This document shows, piece by piece, positions 7,511 through 11,680 of a stretch of DNA of 11,680 bases (position 1 is the first letter of the stretch; each line of letters starts with the position of its first letter). A program made the position numbers and the translations under genes. The stretch is from Corallococcus sp. (lineage in GTDB: Bacteria; Bacillota; Clostridia; Christensenellales; CAG-314), in NCBI GenBank assembly GCA_023663205.1, contig JAMPHX010000042.1, positions 1 through 11,680 on the forward strand, in the 5' to 3' direction. The notes beneath the pieces are model-generated. The model had not been told where the DNA came from. It worked only from the letters and a program-made list of their open reading frames with translations, and ran no database searches.

Positions 7511-7539
7511 ATTGTAACATATTCAAAAACCGATTTCAA
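7511..7539 (-). promoter_or_regulatory. Sigma-A-type promoter of the glp operon
   Basis: On the minus strand: TTGAAA (-35, 7534-7539), a 17-nt spacer, then TACAAT (-10, 7511-7516), with TGT directly before the -10 giving an extended -10 TGnTACAAT. The start is expected near 7504, giving a leader of about 136 nt before glpA. Confidence 0.8.
7525..7538. promoter_or_regulatory. cre-like site (CcpA operator) overlapping the glp -35
   Basis: AAAAACCGATTTCA matches the degenerate cre consensus TGWAANCGNTNWCA at all but the first two positions, and scores similarly on the other strand. It covers part of the -35 and spacer, where a bound CcpA would block RNA polymerase. Carbon catabolite repression of glycerol genes is usual in Bacillota. 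Two mismatches make this suggestive only. Confidence 0.4.
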
Positions 7540-7822
7540 TAGTATTTTTAGATTTTTTGCGCCGATTATAATAATAATTTTTTATCGAATATAAGTTTAC
7601 AATAATTTTACAAATAACTTTGCGTATTTTTCCCGACCGTCACTGCCGTCAGTTTCGGTAAGTATTTGGTCGGCAACGGCTGCGTTAGCAACAGTTGCTT
7701 ATCTTCGGAACTTTTGTAACGCCGTTGCTGTTTTCAACGCAGTAACTCCAACCTTCGCGGTTTAAACTCAACCGACGCAAGCGCACCGCAACCGACAAGC
7801 GGAATTTTGCCGTAAAATAAAC
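7540..7822. other. Gene-free stretch between glp promoter and glpP, rich in nested inverted repeats
   Basis: No coding sequence is credible here. Positions 7541-7620 are very AT-rich. Positions 7633-7742 hold overlapping inverted repeats: CCGACC/GGTCGG (7633-7638, 7668-7673), GCAACGGC/GCCGTTGC (7673-7680, 7721-7728), CTGCGTT/AACGCAG (7680-7686, 7736-7742) and the small palindrome GCAAC-A-GTTGC (7688-7698). None is followed by a U-run on either strand, so no clear glpP terminator is seen, and glpP transcripts may read into the glp operon. Confidence 0.55.
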
Positions 7823-8359
7823 TTACCACAGTTCCGCTTCGGTAGTGGAACAGGCGCGCGCACCCGCCTGCAACGCGTTGGCGACGTTCTCGCGTGTTTT
7901 TACAAAACCGCCTGCAACGACATCGGTTGTTACGCGCGCTTTGAGATAGCGTATGGCGTCGTACGCAACCCCCGGCATTATTTCCACGGCGTCGGGTTTT
8001 ACTTTGTTTATGTTGGCAACAGCAGTATCCATAGACTGCGAATCTATCATAAACACGCGGTAAATGCCCACTAATCCGTAATCTTTTGCCATCTTGACTA
8101 CGTTGATTTTGGTAGACAGTACGCCGTCGGGTTTTATTCGCTGCGCAATATAGCGTATACCCGCTTCGTCCTTGCCCATACCTTCCGCCAAGTCAAGATG
8201 TATGTACACACTTTTGCCCGCATTGTGACAGCGCTCTACCACATCTTGAACCGTGTTGATATCCGCTTTGAGCAAAAACACGCTGCCGCTTTTGCTGCTT
8301 AACGCCTTTTGCAATTTCTTTTCTCCGCGCACTGCGCAAATTACATTTTGTTCTGTCAT
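7823..8359 (-). CDS. glpP: GlpP, glycerol-3-phosphate-responsive antiterminator
   Basis: 178 residues, close to the usual 180-195 of the family, covering a complete TIM-barrel-like G3P_antiterm domain. Characteristic segments are HLDLAEGMGKDE (about 54-65), IKPDGVLSTK, VFMIDSQSMD, KPDAVEIMPG, AGGFVKTREN and the ending GARACSTTEAELW. In Bacillus, GlpP binding glycerol-3-phosphate allows read-through of a terminator in glp leaders and stabilises the mRNA. Here it is encoded on the same strand directly upstream of a glp operon whose leader has the needed alternative hairpins, so control in cis of that operon is very likely. The start at 8359 has AGAGAGAT a few nt upstream, a modest ribosome binding site that may keep the regulator low. 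Confidence 0.96.
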   Translation of the reverse strand: MTEQNVICAVRGEKKLQKALSSKSGSVFLLKADINTVQDVVERCHNAGKSVYIHLDLAEGMGKDEAGIRYIAQRIKPDGVLSTKINVVKMAKDYGLVGIYRVFMIDSQSMDTAVANINKVKPDAVEIMPGVAYDAIRYLKARVTTDVVAGGFVKTRENVANALQAGARACSTTEAELW

Positions 8360-8405
8360 TATCTCTCTGTTGTTGTATATTCGGTATGCACCGCAGTTGC
8401 GGTTG

Positions 8406-8433
8406 TATGTACGGTTTGCCTTACATTTGACAA
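8406..8433 (-). promoter_or_regulatory. Candidate glpP promoter
   Basis: On the minus strand TTGTCA (8428-8433), a 16-nt spacer and TACATA (8406-8411) give a weak sigma-A-like match. A perfect hairpin ACCGC-AGTT-GCGGT (8390-8403) lies at the predicted start and could be the 5' mRNA stem or an operator. It overlaps an oppositely directed promoter-like sequence (8427-8455). Confidence 0.35.
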
Positions 8434-8455
8434 ACAGTTTATACTATTTTATATT
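8427..8455 (+). promoter_or_regulatory. Near-consensus plus-strand promoter with no gene downstream
   Basis: TTGACA (8427-8432), a 17-nt spacer and TATATT (8450-8455) make one of the best -35/-10 pairs in the window. It points away from glpP and towards the 3' end of the phosphodiesterase gene, and no plus-strand coding sequence follows until 9838. It could make an antisense or small RNA. Confidence 0.5.
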
Positions 8456-8461
8456 ACTGTT

Positions 8462-8521
8462 GCCTCACAAGCAGTCATTCGTTAAGACGAGTAAAACCTC
8501 AATAGGACTATTTATCGGGGC
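8462..8521 (+). ncRNA. Possible small structured RNA downstream of the 8427 promoter
   Basis: The first 60 nt of the predicted transcript can close into a multibranch fold: GCCTC (8462-8466) with GGGGC (8517-8521, one G-U), AGTC with GACT inside it, and two small hairpins, TCGT-TAAG-ACGA and CCT-CAAT-AGG. Stems are short and there is no clear terminator, so the fold may be chance. Confidence 0.25.
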
Positions 8522-8559
8522 TTAAAATGTTCTTTTGCAAATATGCTTATATGCGCATA

Positions 8560-9105
8560 TCAGGCGAACTTTTGCGAAACTATTTCGGAGCCGTCCTGCA
8601 AATCGTACAGCGCTACTCCGTCGGCGTCTACGAGGCAATATGCGTGATGTCCGTCCTTGGGCAAAGCAGATGAACCTACGTTGACGCAATACACACCATC
8701 TTGCACCGTAATTTCGTTTACGTGAAAATGTCCGTACAGCAACACGTCGCCGCTTTTGAGATGCGGCACTTCGTATTTGTTGTATACGTGTCCGTGCGTG
8801 AAAAACAGACGCCTGTTAAACTCCGTCAGAATATAGTGTGAAAGAAAATCGAAATCGCTTATCATTTCGTCAACTTCGCTGTCGCAGTTGCCTTTGACGG
8901 CAATTAGTCTGTCGCTTACCTCGGACAGTATTTCCGCTACCTTTTGCGGCGCGTAACCGTCGGGAAACGGATTGCGCGGTCCGTGATTGTACACGTCGCC
9001 CAAAAGCACGAGTAAATCGGCTTTGTTTGCTTTGTATGCTTCCACTGCCTTTGCCGTCCAGTATTCCGAGCCGTGCAAATCTGTTATTACCATTACTTTA
9101 TTCAT
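8560..9105 (-). CDS. yfcE: YfcE/MJ0936-family metallophosphodiesterase
   Basis: 181 residues, the usual size of the YfcE family (about 184 in E. coli). All metal-binding motifs of a calcineurin-like phosphoesterase are present in order: Asp9 and His11 (TDLHG), Asp37 (GDVYNHGPRN), Asn73 (GNCDSE), His104 and His106 (THGH), and His126 and His128 (GHFH). It should be a soluble, Mn-dependent enzyme that hydrolyses phosphodiester bonds; model substrates are known for YfcE but its natural substrate is not. The start at 9105 has GAGGAG upstream with good spacing. It has its own promoter (9246-9274) and a structured leader of about 134 nt. The following gene, glpP, begins 200 nt on; a link to glycerol phosphodiester metabolism is possible but not shown. 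Confidence 0.93.
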   Translation of the reverse strand: MNKVMVITDLHGSEYWTAKAVEAYKANKADLLVLLGDVYNHGPRNPFPDGYAPQKVAEILSEVSDRLIAVKGNCDSEVDEMISDFDFLSHYILTEFNRRLFFTHGHVYNKYEVPHLKSGDVLLYGHFHVNEITVQDGVYCVNVGSSALPKDGHHAYCLVDADGVALYDLQDGSEIVSQKFA

Positions 9106-9146
9106 TTTATTCTCCTCAGTTGCGGCAGATATTGTCTAAAACTCTA

Positions 9147-9197
9147 CGGCAAAATTTTTTGCCGCGTAATACGGTATCGATTTTGTCGGTTTACGCG
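9147..9197 (-). promoter_or_regulatory. Two adjacent hairpins in the yfcE 5' leader
   Basis: On the minus strand, CGCGTAA (9191-9197) pairs perfectly with TTACGCG (9163-9169), enclosing a small CGA/TCG hairpin. Directly next, CGGCAAAA (9157-9164) pairs with TTTTGCCG (9147-9154). The two stems share two bases, so they compete at their junction. Only a weak T-run (GAGTTTTAG) follows. This may be an attenuator or a cis-regulatory RNA; I do not recognise it as a known riboswitch. Confidence 0.45.
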
Positions 9198-9245
9198 CAG
9201 TAAAAATTTGAGTGCCGTCATCGTTCTTGTTTTGTCTACTTTTTA

Positions 9246-9274
9246 ATTGTACCATACTATGCCGCATTTAGCAA
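9246..9274 (-). promoter_or_regulatory. Sigma-A-type promoter of yfcE
   Basis: On the minus strand TTGCTA (9269-9274), a 17-nt spacer and TACAAT (9246-9251), with TGG before the -10 (extended -10). It has the same -10 and spacing as the glp promoter. Start expected near 9239. Confidence 0.7.
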
Positions 9275-9344
9275 CACTAACCTAATGCGCATGGCAAAAT
9301 ACTGACCGCTGCGCCGCAAACAATCACACGTACTCCGCAAAACT

Positions 9345-9691
9345 CCGCCATTGCCGAAAAAATCTTTGCCAATCAAGTTACGGATACTTTCACAATTATC
9401 CGTCGTTCAACTGGCGTTGTTATTACAGACTCCTTGCGCTTAGTATTTGCAACATATACAAAATCCGTCATTGCAGAAAAACCGTTTGTAAAGCAAGTTG
9501 CCGATATTATTTACCGATTGTTTGTAAACGGGCGTTGTACAAACGCTTAATACTCAATTTACGGAATATAAAAAACCGTAATTGCCGAAAAAACCTTCTC
9601 AAACAATGGACATATATTTCCCACCCGATTACAAGTTGTCAGACGTTGTTATTGCAATCCCCGCACACTTAATAGTTAGAACAGATAAAAT
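9345..9691 (+). repeat. Degenerate tandem repeat, three units of 111-120 bp
   Basis: Units start at 9345, 9465 and 9576, and a short remnant may start at 9692. Each begins CCG-(C/T)-(C/A)-ATTGC-(C/A)-GAAAAA. Units 1 and 2 also share CAAGTT-(A/G)-C-(G/C)-GAT; units 1 and 3 share CGTTGTTATT; unit 2 has CGTTGT followed by CTTAATA, and unit 3 also has CTTAATA. The steps of 120 and 111 bp are multiples of three, and one plus-strand frame reads (A/V)IAEK-x-F at the head of all three units, open from 9281 to a stop at 9548-9550 but without a start codon or ribosome binding site. It is either a DNA repeat or the remains of a repeat-containing gene. Confidence 0.55.
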
Positions 9692-9837
9692 CCGCAAATA
9701 CACCGACTACTGTTTACACACAAAATACGCAATATAAACACACTGTATTTGAGTCAAAGTCAAATGCGCAAATTGTTTGTATCGGGAATAACGCGCGGAA
9801 AATGCGTCAATAATACTAAAAAAAAGGAGAAAACCAA
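9692..9837 (+). promoter_or_regulatory. Upstream region of rubrerythrin with an inverted repeat
   Basis: An inverted repeat ATTTGA-N7-TCAAAT (9747-9752, 9760-9765) could be an operator. I find no -35/-10 pair of good quality and no clear PerR box. The ribosome binding site AAGGAGA (9824-9830) is strong. Confidence 0.3.
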
Positions 9838-10422
9838 ATGAAACTTATTGAAAGTCAAACGTATTTAAACCTTGCGCGCGCCTATGCCGGAGAGTGTCAA
9901 GCAAGAACGCGCTACGAATTTGTAGAATACGGAGCGAGATACAACGGTTACACCGCTCTTTCCGAAATAATAGACAAGGTTGTTTACCAAGAATTTAACC
10001 ACGCGCGTATGCTGTACACATATATTCAGCAGGCAGACAAAAAAATAATAGACGACATAAAGATAGACGCCGGATTTCCGTTTAAAGAAAAATGGAACTT
10101 GGAAGAAAATCTCAAATTGCTTGCCGAGGACGAAAAGAACGAAGCAAAAATATACAGAGAATTTACCAAAGTTGCCAAAAGCGAAGGTTTTACCGAAATA
10201 GCCCAATTGTTTACTATGATAGAAAAGGTGGAAAAGGAACACCAAGCGTTGTTTGAACTGCTGCACAAACAACTGAAAAACAAAACTATGTACAAAAAAT
10301 CTCAACCCGTCACTTGGGAATGCAGCAGTTGCGGTTACAAACGCACTTCCGAGGAGGCTTGGGAAGAATGTCCGCTGTGCAAGGCAAAACGCGGCTATGT
10401 AAAACTTATTTTGGATTGCTGA
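9838..10422 (+). CDS. rbr: Rubrerythrin (diiron domain plus C-terminal rubredoxin-like domain)
   Basis: 194 residues, typical rubrerythrin length. The N-terminal four-helix diiron domain shows Glu19 (AGECQAR), Glu52 with His55 (QEFNHARM), Glu102 (NEAKIY) and Glu132 with His135 (VEKEH). The C-terminal rubredoxin-type iron site has Cys162 and Cys165 (CSSC) and Cys178 and Cys181 (CPLC), twelve residues apart. It reduces hydrogen peroxide in the cytoplasm of anaerobes using electrons that enter through the rubredoxin-like centre. The start has AAGGAGA seven nt upstream. It stands alone on the plus strand after the repeat region, and its 3' end overlaps a promoter-like sequence (10416-10444) for the structured stretch beyond. 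Confidence 0.97.
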   Translation: MKLIESQTYLNLARAYAGECQARTRYEFVEYGARYNGYTALSEIIDKVVYQEFNHARMLYTYIQQADKKIIDDIKIDAGFPFKEKWNLEENLKLLAEDEKNEAKIYREFTKVAKSEGFTEIAQLFTMIEKVEKEHQALFELLHKQLKNKTMYKKSQPVTWECSSCGYKRTSEEAWEECPLCKAKRGYVKLILDC

Positions 10423-10444
10423 CAGACCGTACGCACAGTACAAT
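10416..10444 (+). promoter_or_regulatory. Promoter-like sequence at the 3' end of rbr
   Basis: TTGCTG (10416-10421), a 17-nt spacer and TACAAT (10439-10444) on the plus strand. The -10 and spacing are the same as in the glp and yfcE promoters of this window and the -35 differs from that of yfcE by one base. Start expected near 10451, in a gene-free structured region ending at a terminator. Confidence 0.6.
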
Positions 10445-10445
10445 A

Positions 10446-10622
10446 ATATACAGACATATGGGTAGTCATATCTATACCGCGATTGCGTATTGACTTGCGC
10501 TTTGGTTAGGCGCTCGCAATATATACAGATATGTGCGTATATAGGCATATGTTTTGTTGTTACCGTAAATTGCGTTGCCTGTTACGCGACAAAACACGGT
10601 TATATGCGTATATAGGCATACG
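10446..10622 (+). repeat. Short motif repeated around hairpins
   Basis: Copies: ATATACAGACATATG (10446-10460), ATATACAGATATG (10521-10533), GTATATAGGCATATG (10537-10551) and GTATATAGGCATACG (10607-10621). The last two share a perfect 16-nt direct repeat (10534-10549 and 10605-10620), 71 bp apart. An inverted relative, CATATCTATACC, is at 10467-10478. Confidence 0.6.
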
Positions 10623-10740
10623 GCGTTAGGTATATCTATTCCTTTGTCCTGTGTCGATTTGCGGTTTTTGACCTAATTATGCGCAAATAATATACAAAGC
10701 GACCCAAATCGGAGTGTTTCCCGAATTTGAGTCGCTTTTG
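10451..10740 (+). ncRNA. Candidate structured non-coding RNA, about 290 nt
   Basis: The stretch runs from a promoter-like sequence to an intrinsic terminator and has no credible gene. By-eye stems: ATTGCG/CGCAAT enclosing GCGC/GCGC (10482-10520); TGTTTTGTTG with CGACAAAACA plus CGTAA/TTACG (10550-10596, one G-U); TTAGGT/ACCTAA (10626-10631, 10671-10676); and the terminator (10696-10738). Four copies of a 15-nt ATA(T/C)AGxCATATG-like motif sit between the hairpins. I see none of the conserved cores of RNase P RNA, tmRNA or SRP RNA. It could instead be a long structured 3' UTR of rbr. Confidence 0.45.
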
Positions 10741-10745
10741 TTGTT
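10696..10745 (+). terminator. Strong intrinsic terminator
   Basis: AAAGCGAC (10696-10703) pairs with GTCGCTTT (10731-10738), continued inward by CAAAT/ATTTG and CGG/CCG with one mismatch and one bulged A, closing an 8-nt loop. The tail TTTTGTTGTTG is U-rich. It ends either rbr mRNA or the candidate RNA starting near 10451. Confidence 0.75.
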
Positions 10746-11005
10746 GCCGTTACAAAATATTAGATAATATTATATATTATGCCGAGCACGGTTTGAATTT
10801 AATTGAAACACTGCCGTTTAGCGGTATACCCCGCAGCCGCGTTGCACGAAAAGCAAATCTTTTATCATTAAAATTGTGAATTTGAAGTTGTATTTCGATA
10901 TACGCAAATTTTCTCGGTTTTTTAAAATCTTTAAAGGCATTTTTGTAATATCAAATCAACCTGCAATAAGACTCTACTCGCCGATGCTTACAAAAAAAAG
11001 CAGGT
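10746..11005. other. Gene-free region between terminator and toxin gene
   Basis: Contains AT-rich palindromic sequence (10764-10780), GTTTGAATTTAATTGAAAC (imperfect palindrome, 10791-10809), GC-rich short hairpins around 10811-10845, and an inverted repeat AACCTGC/GCAGGTT (10958-10964, 11000-11006) whose right arm touches the toxin stop codon. A U8 on the minus strand (10992-10999) follows the toxin gene but has only a weak CAGG/CCTG stem, so toxin termination is uncertain. A 40-codon minus-strand frame (10818-10940) has no ribosome binding site. Confidence 0.5.
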
Positions 11006-11284
11006 TTAAAACAAATCCGAATGTGTCCCTGTCCTGATTAGTTTCAAAATCAAACTGTCGTTACAAATTTTGTAAATAAGTAACCAATCGGATTGTATGT
11101 GACACTCACGCACGTCTTTATGCTCCCTCGAATTTGTCAAAGCGTGGTCGCGGTATTTTTCAGGCAGCGGCTGTTCGTTTGCAAGAAGCAATATGACTTT
11201 TTGTAATTCCGCGATATTGCAGCCTCTTTTAACTGCAAGTTTAAAGTCTTTCTTAAACTGTCCTTGATATTCTATTTTAAGCAT
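11006..11284 (-). CDS. yafQ: YafQ-family mRNA interferase toxin
   Basis: 92 residues, the same size as E. coli YafQ, a RelE-superfamily ribosome-dependent endoribonuclease. The residues important in YafQ are present: His47 (YRDHAL), His62, Asp66 and Trp67 (HIQSDW), Arg84 and His88 (RTGTHSDLF) and the terminal Phe92. The catalytic set looks complete, so the toxin should be active. Its ATG overlaps the last 8 nt of the antitoxin gene (ATGCTTAA), with a GGAG seven nt upstream, so its translation is coupled to that of the antitoxin. The pair is preceded by a strong promoter with palindromic operators. Confidence 0.93.
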   Translation of the reverse strand: MLKIEYQGQFKKDFKLAVKRGCNIAELQKVILLLANEQPLPEKYRDHALTNSREHKDVRECHIQSDWLLIYKICNDSLILKLIRTGTHSDLF

Positions 11285-11543
11285 TCAAAGACTCCATCAA
11301 TGCGTCAATGCTATCAAAAGGTCCGTAAATATCGTTTCCGTTTTCAGAATCGGTTATTGCTTTTGCCGTAACGGCATTGGGAATTTCCCTTGTCACGTCA
11401 AACGGAATACCTTGTTCTGCTATTGCCTTTTTTAAATAAATGTTAATTGCGGTAGATAAATCCATTCCCAAATCGGAAAACAATTCAATCGCTTGTTTTT
11501 TTACGTCGGCATCGATGCTTATATTAGTAGATACTTTCGCCAT
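11277..11543 (-). CDS. dinJ: RelB/DinJ-family antitoxin
   Basis: 88 residues. The N-terminal part (VSTNISIDADVKKQA, then LGMDLSTAINIYLKKAIAEQGIPFDV) is the ribbon-helix-helix DNA-binding and dimerisation domain of the RelB/DinJ family; the C-terminal half would wrap the YafQ toxin. It neutralises the toxin and, with it, represses the shared promoter. The start at 11543 has AAGGAG seven nt upstream. It is first in a two-gene operon, overlapping the toxin by 8 nt. The adjacent palindromes at 11604-11642 are the natural binding sites. Confidence 0.93.
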   Translation of the reverse strand: MAKVSTNISIDADVKKQAIELFSDLGMDLSTAINIYLKKAIAEQGIPFDVTREIPNAVTAKAITDSENGNDIYGPFDSIDALMESLNA

Positions 11544-11574
11544 AATAAAACTCCTTATCGTATTTTGTATACAT

Positions 11575-11603
11575 ATTCTATAATATTATATTATATATGT
11601 CAA
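11575..11603 (-). promoter_or_regulatory. Promoter of the toxin-antitoxin operon
   Basis: On the minus strand TTGACA (11598-11603), a 17-nt AT-rich spacer and TAGAAT (11575-11580), with a perfect -35. Start expected near 11568, about 25 nt before the antitoxin gene. Confidence 0.75.
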
Positions 11604-11642
11604 ATATTATGCGCATAATATGTTAAAATTACAACATATTAT
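11604..11642. promoter_or_regulatory. Overlapping palindromic operators of the toxin-antitoxin operon
   Basis: ATATTATGCGCATAATAT (11604-11621) is a perfect 18-bp palindrome directly abutting the -35. Its right half is also part of a second inverted repeat, ATAATATGTT-N8-AACATATTAT (11615-11624, 11633-11642, 10-bp perfect arms). The arrangement suits cooperative binding of RelB/DinJ dimers. Confidence 0.6.
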
Positions 11643-11659
11643 ATTATTTTTAATATAAA

Positions 11660-11680
11660 CAAAAACCGCACCGATACGGT
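11660..11680 (-). terminator. Partial minus-strand terminator at the window edge
   Basis: On the minus strand ACCG (11677-11680) and CGGT (11665-11668) form a short stem, cut by the window end, followed by a T-run (A-run 11661-11665). It probably ends a minus-strand gene lying right of the window. Confidence 0.4.

Noticed and set aside
9434..9462. TTGCGC-N17-TACAAA promoter-like pair inside the tandem repeat
   Set aside because: Both boxes match only four of six bases and no gene or terminator follows closely; such pairs are expected by chance in AT-rich sequence.
9281..9691. CRISPR array
   Set aside because: Units of 111-120 bp are degenerate throughout, with no short exact repeats and unique spacers.
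9865..10548. Minus-strand open frame (227 codons) opposite rubrerythrin
   Set aside because: Antisense to a textbook rubrerythrin; the hydrophobic Phe/Tyr-rich translation reflects the Lys/Glu-rich codons of the real gene.
10531..10629. 32-codon plus-strand frame inside the candidate RNA, rich in Cys and Arg
   Set aside because: No ribosome binding site, and both its ends fall in the direct repeats in different frames, so coding is unlikely; kept as RNA structure.
10818..10940. 40-codon minus-strand frame
   Set aside because: ATG without a ribosome binding site, in a region with small palindromes; no recognisable protein features.

Overview
The window looks like part of a chromosome from an anaerobic, low-to-moderate GC Bacillota, probably an uncultured gut-type Clostridia. 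The reasons are the strong AAGGAG/GGAGG ribosome binding sites, sigma-A-type promoters, a GlpP antiterminator in place of a GlpR repressor, a rubrerythrin and a second ferritin-like protein. No taxonomic search was possible.

Layout. Positions 99-617 (+) encode a small ferritin-like di-metal protein that converges on a minus-strand glycerol operon, with a two-way terminator at 635-654. The operon is transcribed leftward from a promoter at 7511-7539: a GlpA-type FAD dehydrogenase with a C-terminal BFD iron-sulfur domain (5941-7368), an FAD/NAD oxidoreductase (4673-5941), a DUF1667 cysteine-rich protein (4311-4676), glycerol kinase (2800-4284) and a large membrane-anchored alpha/beta hydrolase (689-2737). 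The first three overlap or abut. The 136-nt leader has two mutually exclusive folds and a U8 tract, as expected for control by GlpP, which is encoded just upstream (7823-8359). Upstream of glpP lies a YfcE-type phosphodiesterase (8560-9105, minus) with its own promoter and structured leader.

Positions 9281-9837 have no intact gene but contain a decayed tandem repeat of 111-120 bp. Rubrerythrin follows at 9838-10422 (+). Downstream is a highly structured stretch, 10451-10740, with its own promoter-like sequence (TTGCTG-N17-TACAAT) and a strong intrinsic terminator. It is the best candidate here for an undescribed non-coding RNA. The right end holds a DinJ/YafQ-type toxin-antitoxin pair (11006-11543, minus) with a near-consensus promoter and overlapping palindromic operators.

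How the genes fit together. The glp genes would phosphorylate glycerol, oxidise glycerol-3-phosphate and pass electrons through flavin and Fe-S carriers. The hydrolase may supply glycerol from an acylglycerol-type substrate (inference). Rubrerythrin and the ferritin-like protein suggest peroxide/iron protection in an anaerobe.
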